Assembly (NCBI RefSeq): GCF_020882245.1
Contig: NC_083600.1
Span: 22,568,001 to 22,632,000 of the forward strand
Origin: Rhopalosiphum padi
Taxonomy: Eukaryota > Arthropoda > Insecta > Hemiptera > Aphididae
Reading direction: 5' to 3'
Length of the DNA stretch: 64,000 nucleotides
In this document: in pieces, positions 23,346-37,175 of the stretch
Layout: each line of letters starts with the position of its first letter
Position numbering within the stretch: the stretch's first letter is position 1
Position numbers and translations under genes: made by a program
The notes under the pieces: generated by a model
Database searches by the model: none
Seen by the model: only the letters and a program-made list of their open reading frames with translations
Told to the model about the DNA's origin: nothing

Positions 23346-25366
23346 CGTAGACAACTAAGTGCTCAATTCGATTTAAAACTTATTTAGTTATAATATGTTT
23401 TCTAGTCTGCAATGTAATAATACCGTAATAAGCACTATAAAACGTTAAAACATCTTCTTGTACTCTCTTCCACAAAAATCATAGTATTATATTCAACAAA
23501 AAACGAAGATATAAGCACAACAGTTTTATTATTTTTTTATTCAATTAAATTTTTGATTAACACTATAATCTCAAAAATATAGTTATTCAACTTCTCATAA
23601 GAATAACGAAGATAGTATAATATGAATAATAAATAAACATCGTATATATATAGGTGTTATAAAATATTTTATCTATATAAATTATATAGAAAATAACTTA
23701 TAATATTCCATTAAACTATAGAAAGTGTATTATTATTTAATATACATTTTACTAGAATTTTTTTTAAATTTTTTTAGAAACAAGTTTCGCAGTAATATAC
23801 TTACTAAGAATAATATTATTTTATTCAAAAGTTTTAAAGTATAATATTATATATTTAATTAATTTATTATTTTTTTCGGAACATTTATCTAATACTTAAG
23901 GTCCGATTGGTTGGTAGTATTTTTAATCGGTTAATAAGAAATTAATTATTTCATTATATTTCTTATAGAAAAATATAACCATTAATATAGTACCTTGAAG
24001 TAATAAAATCTTTTATCATAGTCAGACTAAATATTTCACCTAATCATAACAATAAAAATGTGCTAATAGCAATGCACCATACGATACGGACACGATAAAA
24101 CAAAAATAGCGTTCTCCCCGTTTACACTACTCTTCCATGTTCTATTTATACCTCAGAATATTATATAATATGTATTATATATTATATTTCACCTAACAAT
24201 ATTACCAAATCTTCGTCCGCTTTGATACCTATAGCCAACTGAGAATCTTTTTCTAAATCAATTTTCCTTCGATCGCTAATGTTATTTTACGCTGAAAAGA
24301 AATTTTTCGTTCCCATTTACGGGACACAATGATGTGATAATATTATAATAAATTGGTTTATATACGGTCATTTTAAACCCGTGGGTAGAGACTTTTTCCA
24401 TCAACTAGACGCCAGCACAAGGAAAATCGAGTACAGTCTACTCTACAGCCTACGTTCCAACATATCGAAACGTATATTATCGTGTATAATATAATAAAGT
24501 TAATAATCACTATTGTACCATTACCTTCACAATAAGACCGCAATGCAACTCCGTTCACGTTTCTCAGCTCTAATTAAAAATGTAAACAATCATACGCCAA
24601 TATCACCATCAGTTCGACTAGAAAATATGATCTCTAAATACCTCGAAGAACTTAAGTCCATCATTCGCTATATTATTTTTACTTACAATATTATTAAATA
24701 ATAACTTTTTACCATCTAATATTTACATTCCATAATAATGTATGGAATAGCATATTATTGTCTTATTTTTATTATAATTAATATTATCTACAACTTTTTA
24801 TGTATTAAAATAGAGTAGAATGATATTTAATGTATAATAATATAACCTATGTTATTTTCTATTTGCATAAATCATTTTCAAGATATGATAGTTTTAAGCT
24901 GATTTCTTAATACATTTAAAAAAAAATAAATAAATAACCAGGTTCTTTAAAAATATTTATAAAATTCAAAAATCACTAATAACCTATGTTTTGCGATGAT
25001 TTTCGTGACGAATGATGTTTGTTTTATATTAATTTTCTATATATTATATAATAATGTTGAACAACTTCAGAGGTATTGTTCTAAGTTATAATTTTGAATT
25101 TGATAAGTCTTGATTGGAAATTAAAAACAAGTCTATTTTTATTGTACAAACATTATAACACAACAGTAACTATACTAATAATTAGTATAAAATGGTTTTT
25201 TAGACAACTTCTTATAAAGAAAGTCTAAACATTAATTTTGGTACACCCAAATTTTATTTAGCTGAAAATCTTTTACATCGAAAAATAAAACTTAAAAATA
25301 ATACAGAACCGATTACTAAAAAATGGACTTTCATAGTTTACCTTGACACCTAATGTCGGTGTATAT
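23346..25366. other. AT-rich noncoding tract
   Basis: No supported gene. A 62-codon frame at 24513-24701 reads through mixed residues (RSRFSALIKNVNNH...) after a tttctcag acceptor-like word, but it has no homology I recognise. A short hairpin ATTCCATA/TATGGAAT lies at about 24727-24748. Confidence 0.55.
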
Positions 25367-25368
25367 TA

Positions 25369-25523
25369 CAGTCAACTCGTGGTAAACCGAATTTCAGGGA
25401 ACCTACAAAAAAGTTTATTATATAGAGAGCTCGTTACATCGATATTCGTATTATATCACGATATTTTCACGGAACGACAGTTTTGTTCGTTATACTGAGC
25501 TTCGTTATATCGAGAGTTGACTG
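25369..25523. mobile_element. pogo/Tigger-like MITE, 155 bp
   Basis: The left end CAGTCAACTCGTGGTAAACCGAA is mirrored by the right end TTCGTTATATCGAGAGTTGACTG ending at 25523. TA flanks both ends (25367-25368 and 25524-25525). Interior words (gttatactgagcttcgttatatcgag; agctcgttacatcgatattcg) repeat the sub-terminal motif. There is no coding capacity. It shares the CAGT(C/A)(A/G) ends and the cgttatNtcgaa core with the elements at 16463 and 49618. It is probably a deletion derivative of a pogo/Tigger-type transposon. Confidence 0.8.
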
Positions 25524-25525
25524 TA

Positions 25526-26702
25526 TTATCATAATAATTTTGAATAAAATGTTTTTACTGATACATGGTCAAGAGCAATTTGTACCAAATTAACGACAGG
25601 CAGAAAATTATTTCATTTTAATATACGTTACCAGAATAAAATTAATGGTGTATTGATATTAGTGACATACAAAAGTTTTGCTAAAACCCGTAGATAGTCC
25701 ATAAATATAATTCATCGTTTATTAAAACAATAAATAATATAAAGCAGTTTTTTTGCGGTAAAAATTTAACATACACAAAAAAAAGCAAACAATATTATAA
25801 TACCAAAATAATATTTCGATAAGACGCAAAAGATCTTACACTCAAATGCACGAATGATCGGTATTTACATATTTGACTGTGGCACAAAGGTTCATATTAT
25901 ATTATATATACAAATACTTAAAAAATCGATGGCGGTAATGCTATTGAGAAATCGGATATGAACATAAATAGTTAAACCACGAGTATTCTGTTTTAATATT
26001 ATTCGTCTGTTATTTTGAAAATGAGTGTATAATATTATTATAAATCGTAGTAAATGTTTGCCATTAAAATGTGATTTATATCATTATTATTTAATACTGC
26101 CTAATTGTATTAATAACCAAAATTAAAATACATAAATATACAAAACATTAACGATATAAATAAGTGTTTTTTTTATAGTTGTATTAATTGAAATTAAAAA
26201 TATATAAAATAGCTTTACAATAAAAAAAATAAAAATATAAATACGATTACATTGCTTTAATTAATTTTTACACGTTTCAAAATATTTATTATATGTTTTC
26301 CATTACTCTCTGTGATATTGTAAAAATACTTAATTAAATTATAAACACTTACAATTTAATTATAATTTCATCTATTTTATCATAACCGTAATAATATACA
26401 ATTTAAAAAATATTTTAAATACATTAATATTATTTTCAAAAATACGATTTGTAATGATATCGTCATTCTTAAATTATATCCTTATTTCACATTCCATACA
26501 TATGCACGGCATAACTATATTTTTAATTAAGTATCAATCACTATGTTTATTAACTTAATGATTAACCGGTGCTTATCATGTATAAATATAAAATATCGAA
26601 ATATATATAATACTATACCAACACATATCAACACATCACCGATTGATATTTAAGAAAACATATGATTAAAATATAACTTAACCTACTCATTAGAGAACAC
26701 TT

Positions 26703-26737
<35 letters not shown>

Positions 26738-28135
26738 AATGTTTTAACTAATCATAGTATAAGTACATACAAATATGAAAACAATATTTCTTCGTTAGGA
26801 GTTTGACATAATTTGTTTAATTAGTAGGATATAGGCAACGAGGTCGAAATATTCAACTTTTGGCGTACGTAATATTGAAACTAAAAAACCTAATATTTCA
26901 CTCTTACTAGGTTTTGAATAAAAAGTACTTCTAAATGAATTTTGAAGAAAAAATGCATCAAAAATGAATAATTGCAAAAGTTGTCCACAGTACAAAATAT
27001 GTTAATTTACCGCCATTGTCTGTTTAAGTTTTGAAATTAATACTTAAGGTCTGGCAGCTGAAAAAAGTTTTCTTAAATGTAAGGAAACGTATACTTGATG
27101 TTTTTGAATTTTTTTGTCGACAGTAAGAAGTATAAATGCTGTTTTAATGTATTTAATCAAAAAAATTTTCAGAAGCAAAATATAATAAACGTAAACATAA
27201 TATTATAATAAAAATATGAAATAATATAATAACAATTGCAAAAAATGTTGTTTAGTTAAACATTGTTTTTACTGTGACTTAAATAAATATTAATTATTTT
27301 TTGATAAAAGAAAATACATACCACATAATATCACATACGTATATACAGTTATACAATTAGCATGACGCATGAAGATAGTAATAATACATTAAAATGAAAA
27401 TTTTATTGTTTTTGGCACACCAAAAAAACTTGTAAAAAATTTTTGCTATAAATATTTATTTAATCCGTCCTATAAGAACCATTTTCAACTATTTTTTAAA
27501 TAAAAACGAAGAATTTAAAAACAAACATTAAAAATATATTAGATATTATATATTAGTGACACTTAATGTTGCAAAATACCTAACAGTTAAAATTAAATTT
27601 CCTTTATCTAAACAAATCAGCAATATTTATAATATTGTAAACCAAATATAGTACGATTATGTTCCTATATAACTTAACCTACTAATACTAGATATTACTT
27701 TTATCAAGAATGTAAAAAGCTTTTATTTTTCTTCAGGATAACGATCTCGAGGAGTTCATGTCGCGTTTTGGCATTAAATATTCATTAATAAAATAATTCG
27801 CAAGCTATTTATGACGAACATATATTGCGGTAGTTACGTTTGATGTTCGGATACATGAAAGGACTTTAGAATCTCCCACGTATGAAGATCATTAATATAT
27901 ATACGCGATACAGTTAAACAAAACGGAGAAAAACTGTTTTGAAATATATATAATTATGCGTATAAGAAACAGTACACAACCCGAACAACATAATTGTATA
28001 ATATAATTTAATATTACCATATTTCAAAACCTACCTACAAATATTAATAATGGGTATGTTCTTCAGATAGTAAAAAAAAATCCAAAATGGCATAATGTAT
28101 TGCGAAGAAGAGACGCGCAAAATAAATCAACAATC
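25526..28135. other. AT-rich noncoding tract
   Basis: No gene seen. A (TA)n run lies at 26706-26733. The 66-codon minus frame at 26795-26995 shows no bias or domain. Confidence 0.65.
26706..26733. repeat. (AT)n microsatellite
   Basis: An uninterrupted AT dinucleotide run is read directly. Confidence 0.9.
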
Positions 28136-28325
28136 CATCGATAAATAGTTTTGTTTGTTTACCGGCAGCATTCGGAATTTACACTGCGCTGTTGATTAAC
28201 TTTAACGGCGACGGCGGCACTGGTGCACAAAACGTTTTATATTAGTCGGCAAACGAGTATGTGCCAATAATATTAAGACGGCGACAAATGAGTTACGATA
28301 GAACCCGCGATAACACTCGAATATT
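28136..28325. promoter_or_regulatory. Small CpG-richer patch
   Basis: Contains ttaacggcgacggcggcactgg, agtcggcaaacgag, agacggcgacaaatg and acccgcgataac within AT-rich flanks. No frame is supported. It is a candidate enhancer or untranslated exon by composition only. Confidence 0.25.
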
Positions 28326-30424
28326 TCCGTTACATAACACTAATTATTTTTATTTTATTTCATTAGTAGACGAGTGTGATCAAGAAAAACGTTTCTATAA
28401 CATATAAAACACACAAAAATTAACCGATAGTTACCATCGAATTACATAATATATGTGAGGCAGGTGCTTATTATACGGCATACTCCAACATCTCTAACCA
28501 TAATGCACTGTATAGTCAGCACCGTTTTTGTCATATAATCTATTACCATAAGATCTACAACGATTTCAAATTCAACTAATAATAACTATAATATATTGTT
28601 GATAATGTTAATATTATAACAATATAGTTACATAAATTATCGTTAGGTATAGGTTTCACAGCTACGTCGTCTGTCGTATAATGTCCAACATCTGAGCTCG
28701 GGCCAACTCTGGAAATTTCACGGTAGATCATGGTTAGTGAACAATAAACCATGATCAAAATGACCAATCATAATTATTCAATACAAGAAACACGAAACGA
28801 CAGACGATTTAACTGTGAACCCGGTTTTATTTTTACACCAAATGCGTATTTTAATTATTATTTATTATTTAATTCAATTATCGGACGTAAAAGAGTAAGT
28901 ATTTTGTGATAAGTTATTACAAATCGCTCGTTTAACAGATAGAGTTAATAGTAGTACACAGTGGGTGGAGGTTGCAGTAGTTGTTATTTATAAATATAAT
29001 GCATCGTATATATAAGCGTAAATTAATTTAAAATAATACCTATATACCTATTAATGTTTAACAATTTATTAGTCACTTATCTTGTTAGTTGTTATACGGG
29101 AGCCCTAAATACAGTAGTCATCGCCTGAAATGAAGGTCTGTGCATGTCTCTTAAAATATTTAAGATAGACTAATGTATTCGATAACTTGTGTGATACCAA
29201 AAAAATTAGCTTGACACTACTTAAATAGTATTAGATTATACGCAATTATTATTGATAAAGTATTACATGGTAAAAACTTTAAGGAAAATATAAAACAAAA
29301 TTTACGCAAAAAATCAATGTATTAATTGGTAAGCACATAATAAATGTATAATTGCTCTAAATATAATTCAATTATAAATACATACGCGAATGAACAACAC
29401 AAATATATATATATATATATATATTGAAGTCCAAACGATCCAAATACGTCATTATAAGAAGATAATTCGGTCATTTTTCTTCTTTTTTTTAAGAAAAAAT
29501 AAAAACGTATCTTGGGAATATAAAATATTAGTAGCTGAACTTGATAAAAAATCGTATATTCTTTTTAAGTCTTTAATCGTTAAAAGGCAGTAAGAATAAC
29601 GTATTCAATTTGACGAAGTCATTAATAAATTATTTAGGTATCAAATATCATACTAGTCTGCGATATTCGTCATAATGACGTATTTATTATAATACCAAAT
29701 CAAAGTATTATATTATTGCGTTTCTGTCAAATTGTTCTATAAATATTTATTTCTCATAAATAAATATTGTTAAAGAGTTCATTACGTTATTTCGTATAAA
29801 AAAAAAAGTATGATAATGTCTCTTTTCCTTTGTTTATAAAAAAAAAATAGTACTAAAAAGTATAATACACAAAAAAATAATAATTACGAGAAACAATAGA
29901 AATATAAACTTAGAAGTTGCAACACTAAAGATAATTACCAGATGTTTTATAAACCCAATTAATATAATATATAAAACACAATTTGGTTTACTTTTTCAAA
30001 AGTTCAATAGATATAACTTAAAATTGCATAATGAATACTCGCCAATTAGTGTCTAAAATATAAAATAAACATAACAAAACAAAAAATGTCTAAAATCTAA
30101 GATAAAATCTTACAAGATACGTAATTTGAACAAATTACGCAAAAACTGTCTATACATTTTTAGATTCTATAAGCATAAATGTATAATTAGATTGAAAAGT
30201 AGCAAACAAATTCAATTTTTAACTTTGAGTGTAGTTTTTGATAATAAATTGGATATATTATCAAGAGGTTGATGTTGAAAAATAATATGTTTTTAAATAA
30301 TTGTGAAGAATCAAAGTGAATTCATATTTATTTTAAAAATATATCTAAAGATTATGTAATAAAATATTAATGTAAAAAAAAATTATGAATAACAAAATAT
30401 AAATATAAATAACTGGTAATTTTC
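28326..30424. other. AT-rich noncoding tract
   Basis: No supported gene. A (AT)n run lies at 29403-29424, and a 67-codon frame starts just before it (29390-29593). That frame encodes the AT run as Ile-Tyr repeats and then a lysine-rich stretch, so it is probably spurious. Poly-A and poly-T runs are frequent. Confidence 0.6.
29403..29424. repeat. (AT)n microsatellite
   Basis: An AT dinucleotide run is read directly. Confidence 0.9.
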
Positions 30425-30830
30425 ACAAAAAAAACAGTTTTGACGAATTTGATTTTGTTTTTTGGTGTAATAAAAAAATAAATTACCGTAAAATCTTGAA
30501 ATTTTCAAAATACAAAAGTCGTAATAGGATTTTCTATATAGTTAAAACTATTATACGTATACATTTTTCAACTTTTCTTTTAACTTTTTATGGACATTTG
30601 AAATTTGAATTTTTTTAAATTATATTCTGTTAATATTGATAAAAATTTTCATTCAGTCAAATAGATCAAAATTTAAATATAATGTTATTCATTCGAGTTT
30701 TTATAGAAATTTTAATATATTACAGAAACACAAGTACGTTATTTTTGTATAAGTATTTAAAACATTAATAAAATTAATCAGAACAAAAATTTACAAATTA
30801 TTTGTATTTAAATAGTTTAAAAATATATTA
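30425..30830. repeat. Probable old copy of an abundant aphid dispersed repeat
   Basis: The string gttttttggtgtaataaaaaaataaattaccgtaaaatcttgaaattttc, followed by tttctatatagttaaaactat and ctttttatggacattt, matches from memory the consensus feel of a very common noncoding repeat in aphid genomes (ttgtaat-aaaaa-aa...ccgta...cttgaaattttca...tttctata). It has no coding capacity and no visible ends. The family is unnamed here, and the call depends on recall rather than alignment. Confidence 0.35.
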
Positions 30831-32229
30831 ACTATTAATATTAGTGTTCAATTTCTGTACATATATTATTGAATAGTGAATACAAATTAAACAAATCCAT
30901 TACAGTGACTTATACAATTACGAGATACACTGGATTCCTTTTATATAACATCATGGTTACCTACTTTCCTGTTTTATTTAAATCATGCACATGTGTGTAG
31001 CGAAAGTCTCCTACTTAACATTTATGATTCATTAAAATTGAAAATTTTCGTCAATGGAATACAATATCTCAGTTTGTAAAAGGATATCAAGGATCAAACA
31101 ACTTTTTGCAGAAAATATAATTTTAATTATTTTTTTAAATCATATACTTACATTTTTAAACATTTAAAATATAATATAAATGTAATTAAAATATAAATAT
31201 CGTCTGTAGCTTATGTAATAAACATGTAAAAGCTAATCGCTATTAGAAAAACATGTAATAACATACCTTATTACGTTAAAATAAAATTTATAATTTCTAG
31301 ATAGTAAGCAATCAGAAACAAGGATTAATTGGAATTACAACCTAAAAAGGAAATGTTTGATCAATCAATGACCCAGTCGTTATGACGTGAATGCAGTTAT
31401 TTCATACTTATATATTATATAGGTATACAAATTTATTTATTTTTTAATTAAAATCTACTTTTTAACATTTATAAAGGCATTATTTTTCCGAAAAAAATCT
31501 ATAGTACTTTTGGTTTGAATTCATAAACTCCAAGGAAATTATATATTGGAAACTCGTGGCAAATGACAATCGGCCATTGACATAAAGAAGAAAACTGTAA
31601 TGGATTTAAATACGAATGCGCGTAGATTAAACGTATTAATAATTATAAAATAAAGAAATTGTATAAAATTGATGTTATATTTAAAATATTTTTACCAGTA
31701 AAAAAAGGATGCATTTATGCATAATATAACGGATCGGTACACTTGAATAAAATCTAATAATAATGAATATCCAAAAGAAATGATAAATTTCCAGATAACT
31801 TATTACTAATTACATCATATGAATGTAATATATTAGAAAAGTTTTATACTTACCTATGTAAACCAAAAGAAACCAAGACAAGCACTTTGAAGCACTGAAA
31901 CTCATTTAAAAATAACAACATCACAATTTATTATCTTATTTCTAAAAATAAATATGCATAACTCAATCTGGAAAAAACAATGTACAAATATTTTTATGTA
32001 AAGTTAATATTAAATATGTTTATACGCTAATAACCTAAATTTTTGAAGCAGTACCAAGAATAAAAAACCGTGTATTTTAATTCAATTACAATAAAATGTA
32101 ACAATATTTTGGATTTAATTTCATATTTATTTATAATATTTAATAGTAAAATATACTTCATTTACGATTACTTTGAAAGTTTATTTATACATTTTGAATG
32201 AACATCGTGATAAAAATTGAAGAATAACG
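30831..32229. other. AT-rich noncoding tract
   Basis: Nothing supported beyond A/T-rich simple sequence. No frame of note. Confidence 0.65.
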
Positions 32230-32800
32230 GACAAAATATATCAATCGAAGATAACTCACAGGTACATAATGTTGAACGTTTACCGTGATCTCCAATTCGA
32301 TTCAGAAATCTTAAACATTTAGATTGATGTTATAAATAATTTCGTACAGCGTTACTAATCGGAAAATCAAAAGAAAAACCCGAGTTTTCCATTTTCAAAA
32401 TACATATTTAAAACTCCAATCGGATTCTTATCGTGCTGACGCAAAAAAACAGGGTTTTATTCGTACAAATGTACGGCGGAGGAATCGTATCAAATATTCA
32501 AAGGCTATAGAGTATATATGCATAGCGGTAATTCGTAAATATTCTCGGGTCATTCCTCGTGTATGCATTACTAATACGCATTTTACCGTCTAATTTCCTT
32601 CCAAGAGAACGTAATAGTGTTACCTGTTTGAAGATGTATATCGTATAATGGCAGGGAGGGACCCTAAAGGAATTAATAAATCATGTGACTATTAACAGCG
32701 AATGTTCGAACCGTATACGAAATATGGCTGGCATACGACGCTGGGTTAAAAACAAAAATAAAAAAATACCGATTATGAATAAAACATTTTGGGAAAAACG
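32230..32800. promoter_or_regulatory. Mildly CpG-richer patch
   Basis: More balanced composition than its flanks (tgtacggcggaggaatcg, attctcgggtcattcctcg, gcagggagggaccc, catacgacgctggg). No open frame has coding bias. It may be unique conserved noncoding sequence, a guess based on composition. Confidence 0.22.
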
Positions 32801-33439
32801 GAAGGACGCATAAAAAGGATTCAATTCAACCTTTGTAAAATGAAAAAAAAAATTGGTGCCAACTGTAGTCTCTGCACCTGGGTGCTGTCAATTCGAGGGT
32901 TAGTATGTGTATGTGTATATGCCATTGAATGTAATATAATTTGATGGCCCAAAAGTTGATTATTATTATTAGTACCTATATTAGGTATGTCCGTTTTTTT
33001 CACGAGACAATTTTGCGAGTCTGCAGTTGTGTACTTTTATCAAACAAATATCTATAGGTAAATGTTAATCTGCAGGATCTCCCTACAAAATTCATAGGCT
33101 CCGAAAATTACTCGCTATATTATAATTGTTTTCTTAATATAATATTATAAGGACTTTTTGTTTTTGTCAAAACCATTATTTAGTTAATTTTATGTTTGTA
33201 TAGAAACTATAGTATGTTTTACGATAATACGTCAAATATGAATTATAATTGAGTATATTTGAGTATATATATATATTTATTTTAATGATCATATACATTT
33301 TATAATTTTCTTAAAAAGAAACCAATAGTTTTTAGCGTGTCAACTTTTTGCGTCGATAAGAATGAAAATACACCAATCTGCAAGCCCGCTTTAATTACAT
33401 GAAAAAAAAAATATTTAAAATGTTAACGAAATAAAATAA
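32801..33439. other. AT-rich noncoding tract
   Basis: No supported gene. A 60-codon minus frame at 32821-33003 crosses a gtatgtgtatgtgtatatg repeat and encodes His-Thr repeats. It is spurious. Confidence 0.6.
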
Positions 33440-34195
33440 AAAAAAACCATTTAATTACAGTAAAGGTCGCGCGAGTTGCAATGAATTAAAAATTCAAAAA
33501 ATTTAATAAAACAGCTATCCCGCAGAGTTTTAAGTTAGTAAAAACACTTTGACACGCTATCTATTATTGTGTATATACTTAATAGCTTCACACTTTTGAC
33601 GCATCTGTCGTCTGGTTGTCTAAAGGACGCCAGTCCGATGTCTAATGTTATTTATATTATTTACGTACTAAATCCGCGTATTTCATTTCAGCACAGACTA
33701 TTCGTTGGTGGTATATTCGTTTGCGATTCCAATGGCCGTGAGAGTCGATATACATATCAGATAAAATCCTAGCGATTTCGTTCAACTATCGTCTTACCCA
33801 GACAAACCCGCTAACACCCGTATATTATATAATATAGATATATCCGGTCAGCGAACATCGCATTCGCTCCTTACTCCACTGCACAAAATGTCACTTGCAT
33901 CTATGTATATATATATATATATTGCACAATCTGTACACACACGAGTATAAACACACACACACACAGACATATATATATATAACGGAGCACTCCGCTCGAT
34001 TCGACGTGTTTAATATATATTATTTCCTCCGGATTTCAAACGCCAATCGATGTCACACGGGTCTGACCGAATTACAGACGCAATGTAGTTCTGATATTAT
34101 TATATACCGTGACATTCACCGAATACGGTCATCCGAATGTTATCCTTTAATCGTACATTTATTCGAATTTCAATTTTTAAATTTATAAGTATAAA
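33440..34195. promoter_or_regulatory. CpG-richer region with (TA)n and (AC)n repeats
   Basis: CpG words (ggtcgcgcgagttgc, gatttcgttcaac, tccggtcagcgaacatcgcattcgctcc, ctccgctcgattcgacg) flank microsatellites at 33906-33922 and 33950-33980. A 97-codon frame at 33895-34188 is half microsatellite translation and is not accepted. Possible regulatory or untranslated exon region. Confidence 0.27.
33906..33980. repeat. (TA)n, (AC)n and (AT)n microsatellites
   Basis: Three runs are read directly: TA at 33906-33922, AC at about 33950-33965 and AT at about 33969-33980. Confidence 0.85.
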
Positions 34196-34340
34196 GCTAT
34201 TTTCTTTCCAATGGTGTAGGTACGAGTAAACGAGTACAATAACCGTTCGTTGTTCGTTTATTATTATTTGTAATTAATCCAATTAAATATAACAACACTT
34301 TAAATCCCAAGGGCATAATAAAGATACCCCGATATGTATA

Positions 34341-34792
34341 CAGAATGATTAACTAAGATTGCTCACCATCATTTTTCTCCAATAATGTCATTATTCCAAA
34401 TATTAATTTTGAACTTTTTAAATATACATTTTAAAGCTCATGATTTTGGTATTTTATTATTATTTCATTTAAACAAATTTTAAGGACTATTATCATTAAA
34501 ATAAAGTGTATAATATAAACATTTGAATAACTGAGAAACTATTCGTTTGAATTTTAAAATAAGTATTTCACCAACATTTTCAAAAAAAAAAATGATCAAC
34601 TTAATATTTTATAGTTAATTAAAACGGAGATTCTCATTTGAAAATCATAAAAGTTTATATTACCACAAAATATTATGTAGTATAAAAAATGTCAATAATT
34701 TTAAAATGTTATATTGAAGTATATTTAAATATTCTAAAAATAAGAATTAAATATAAATATACCAATTTTTTTTTAATCTGAAATGTATTCAC
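34341..34792. mobile_element. Foldback element, copy 1 (~450 bp)
   Basis: The left end reads cagaatgattaactaagatt, then gctcaccatcatttttct, then ttattccaaatattaattttgaac...taaatatac. The right arm (34690-34792), read as reverse complement, gives gtgaatacatttc...ttagaatatttaaatatac, so the two halves are inverted copies of one arm. The same arm sequence occurs at 39920, 42041 and 43095. There is no transposase frame. It is a non-autonomous long-inverted-repeat element of a family I cannot name; superfamily is undetermined because target duplications are eroded. Confidence 0.6.
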
Positions 34793-35539
34793 AATTAATT
34801 TAGTTTTGAAATAATATTTTTATTTGTTATATTGCCATGACGTATAAAATTTTTTTAATTTTACATAGTCGTTTAAAATTGTACATAATCAAGCAACATT
34901 GTTATCCTTAAAAAAATTTAAAAAAAAAATATATGATATATTATTTTTTTTGTTTTTAATTGCTGCTCAATTATTTTATGATGTACAAATGAATTCAATT
35001 TATAACAATATATATATATATATGTATAAGGTATATATTATATTATATATAATTTAATTTTAATAATCATAAATAATATAAAATATTTTACAATAATTAT
35101 TATAAAATTTACAAAAATCCTATGAATATAAAGTTATTACTTCGATTGGAAAATCGAGTGAAAAGTGTCACGCATGAAATGAAATCTAATAAATCAAATA
35201 CCGCGTATGATATCTACAACGAATATGCGAATATCACAAATCGTAATAGGTAATACGACCATATAGTTTTGCAATTCCGTCAAAAGTGACAGTAGAAACA
35301 CTAGAAACGTTCGTAGTTCATAGTAATTCGTTGTAAACTTTATAATAAATTAGTTTTAAACGATTAAATGTTTTTAGATACAAATTCTATCTATATAATA
35401 TCATATATATTATATATATATATAATTGAACACACATACAGGTCGTGATGTGCGTATAATATTATAATGGTCAAAATATCTAGAAATCGTTTGAAAAGTT
35501 CAAAACCTAATAAAGCTATCCTCCCACTGAAACACAGAC
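34793..35539. other. AT-rich noncoding tract
   Basis: Poly-A/T, (TA)n near 35008 and 35405, and no frame of note. Confidence 0.65.
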
Positions 35540-36110
35540 ATGTTTGCAACGCTTGATTTGTCGAGCATTTTAACCGATCAAAATGTTATTAACAGAAAAA
35601 CGGAGTTTAATTTGGATATGTGTTTTGGTTGTTAGTCGGAAGAAAGTATAATACGGGTCGATGTGTCAGACCGGATGGTAAACAGTGGAACCATTATATC
35701 GTGCGCCATATTATGTGCGTTGTATAGATGTATTGAGCGGCAGTATCGAAGTTAACCGCCACGCATCAATAGCATCGATGGAATACGCTTGGTTGGAGTA
35801 CAAACAAGACTCGTAAAAGTATTCCAAGTATTAACGTCTAACGATGATTGTCGACCGAGGCGGAGGATAATCGTGTATTATGCGGTAAAAGCCGGACGCG
35901 CAATAATATCGCGTTGCACAATGTTTTGGTTTATATGAGCTGTTCAATGACGTTTTCATATATATAAAAAAAAAACATTCAAAATAGCATTGTCCGTGTC
36001 TTGTTTACTAAAACGTCGATCGCGACCGATGGGCTCGGGCATTGTGTTCGTCGAGAACGATCAAATCCACAGCCTTTTTGTTCGGCTTATATTACTGTAA
36101 ATACTTAAAC
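35540..36110. promoter_or_regulatory. CpG-rich patch, candidate cis-regulatory region
   Basis: About 550 bp of balanced composition with many CpG words (gtcagaccggatgg, atatcgtgcgcc, ttgagcggcag, gtcgaccgaggcggagg, agccggacgcgcaataatatcgcg, acgtcgatcgcgaccg). No long frame on either strand. Lack of coding signal plus composition makes an enhancer, promoter or untranslated exon the best guess. Confidence 0.35.
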
Positions 36111-37167
36111 GAAAACCGAATAAAATACACTATTATTATCATAACTATACAACATGCCCATACATTATAAAACATATTTAACATAGTACTTATATAGTGT
36201 GTTATAAAGTTATTAGACTATTGCAATGGTCATTGTGGCCACAAAATATTACGCTATAATATTTAACGCACACTAACCGACTACTGAGTAACCAAACCCA
36301 AGTCGACGACCATAATTAAATGATTAAATAAATTAATATCGCAGCGGAAACAGAATATTATAATATTTTCATCATAAATGACGTCCAAAGCAGTAACCAC
36401 GACGTGTCTCAGCCAAAACCGTTATATATTATATAAATATATGAAAACAAGTACTTAATGCGGTTTTGCTATACAATCCTTTTTTTTTTTATATAAAAAC
36501 ATTTGAATAATTCCATTTCTATGCGAGATGACGGGAAAACGAAATCACGACCATGCTATGACTAAATTCTACATCCAAAACGTCTGGTCATCAAAATATA
36601 TATTGGTATTGAAATCTATAAAAAAAAAAAAAAATATATATATAATAAAAAAAATATTATCAAGGTGTTCTATTTTTAATTTTTTACATTTATTATTTTA
36701 ATTATCATTAACATTTTTGAAATAGGCAATTTATTGAGTGACAAGCGTGGAAACATTATACTTCCCCGAAAGAGTCACACTCTATTTTTGTCACGTTTCT
36801 GTTTCTTATCGATATTAACATCATCATCATCATTTATTTTTATAGAACATTAAGGTAACTCATCTACAACTTACTACATACCTACTATATAGTTTAAATT
36901 GGATGAAACGTATCGATACTTTCTGCATGCGAATATTAATCATACCTATTAAACTGAATTGAAAAGTAACTTTTCCGCCCGACACTGAATCCATAGTTCA
37001 TACTGGACTGAAAGAGGTCATTTTTAAAAGTATTATTTATTTTTGTCACTTATTATTTTAATGGCAACATACAATTTAATCTAATATTCTGAAGAAGAAT
37101 GTTTTTCAAGTATTTTAATACATAAAAATCGAATAAACAATTAGTCAAATAGTTAAGATTATACATA
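36111..37167. other. AT-rich noncoding tract
   Basis: No gene seen. Contains poly-A/(AT)n at about 36620-36650 and a (CAT)n stretch near 36822-36833. Confidence 0.65.
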
Positions 37168-37175
37168 GTTTAAAA

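Noticed and set aside
33895..34188. 97-codon plus frame
   Set aside because: The first half translates TA/AC microsatellites; the second half has no bias.
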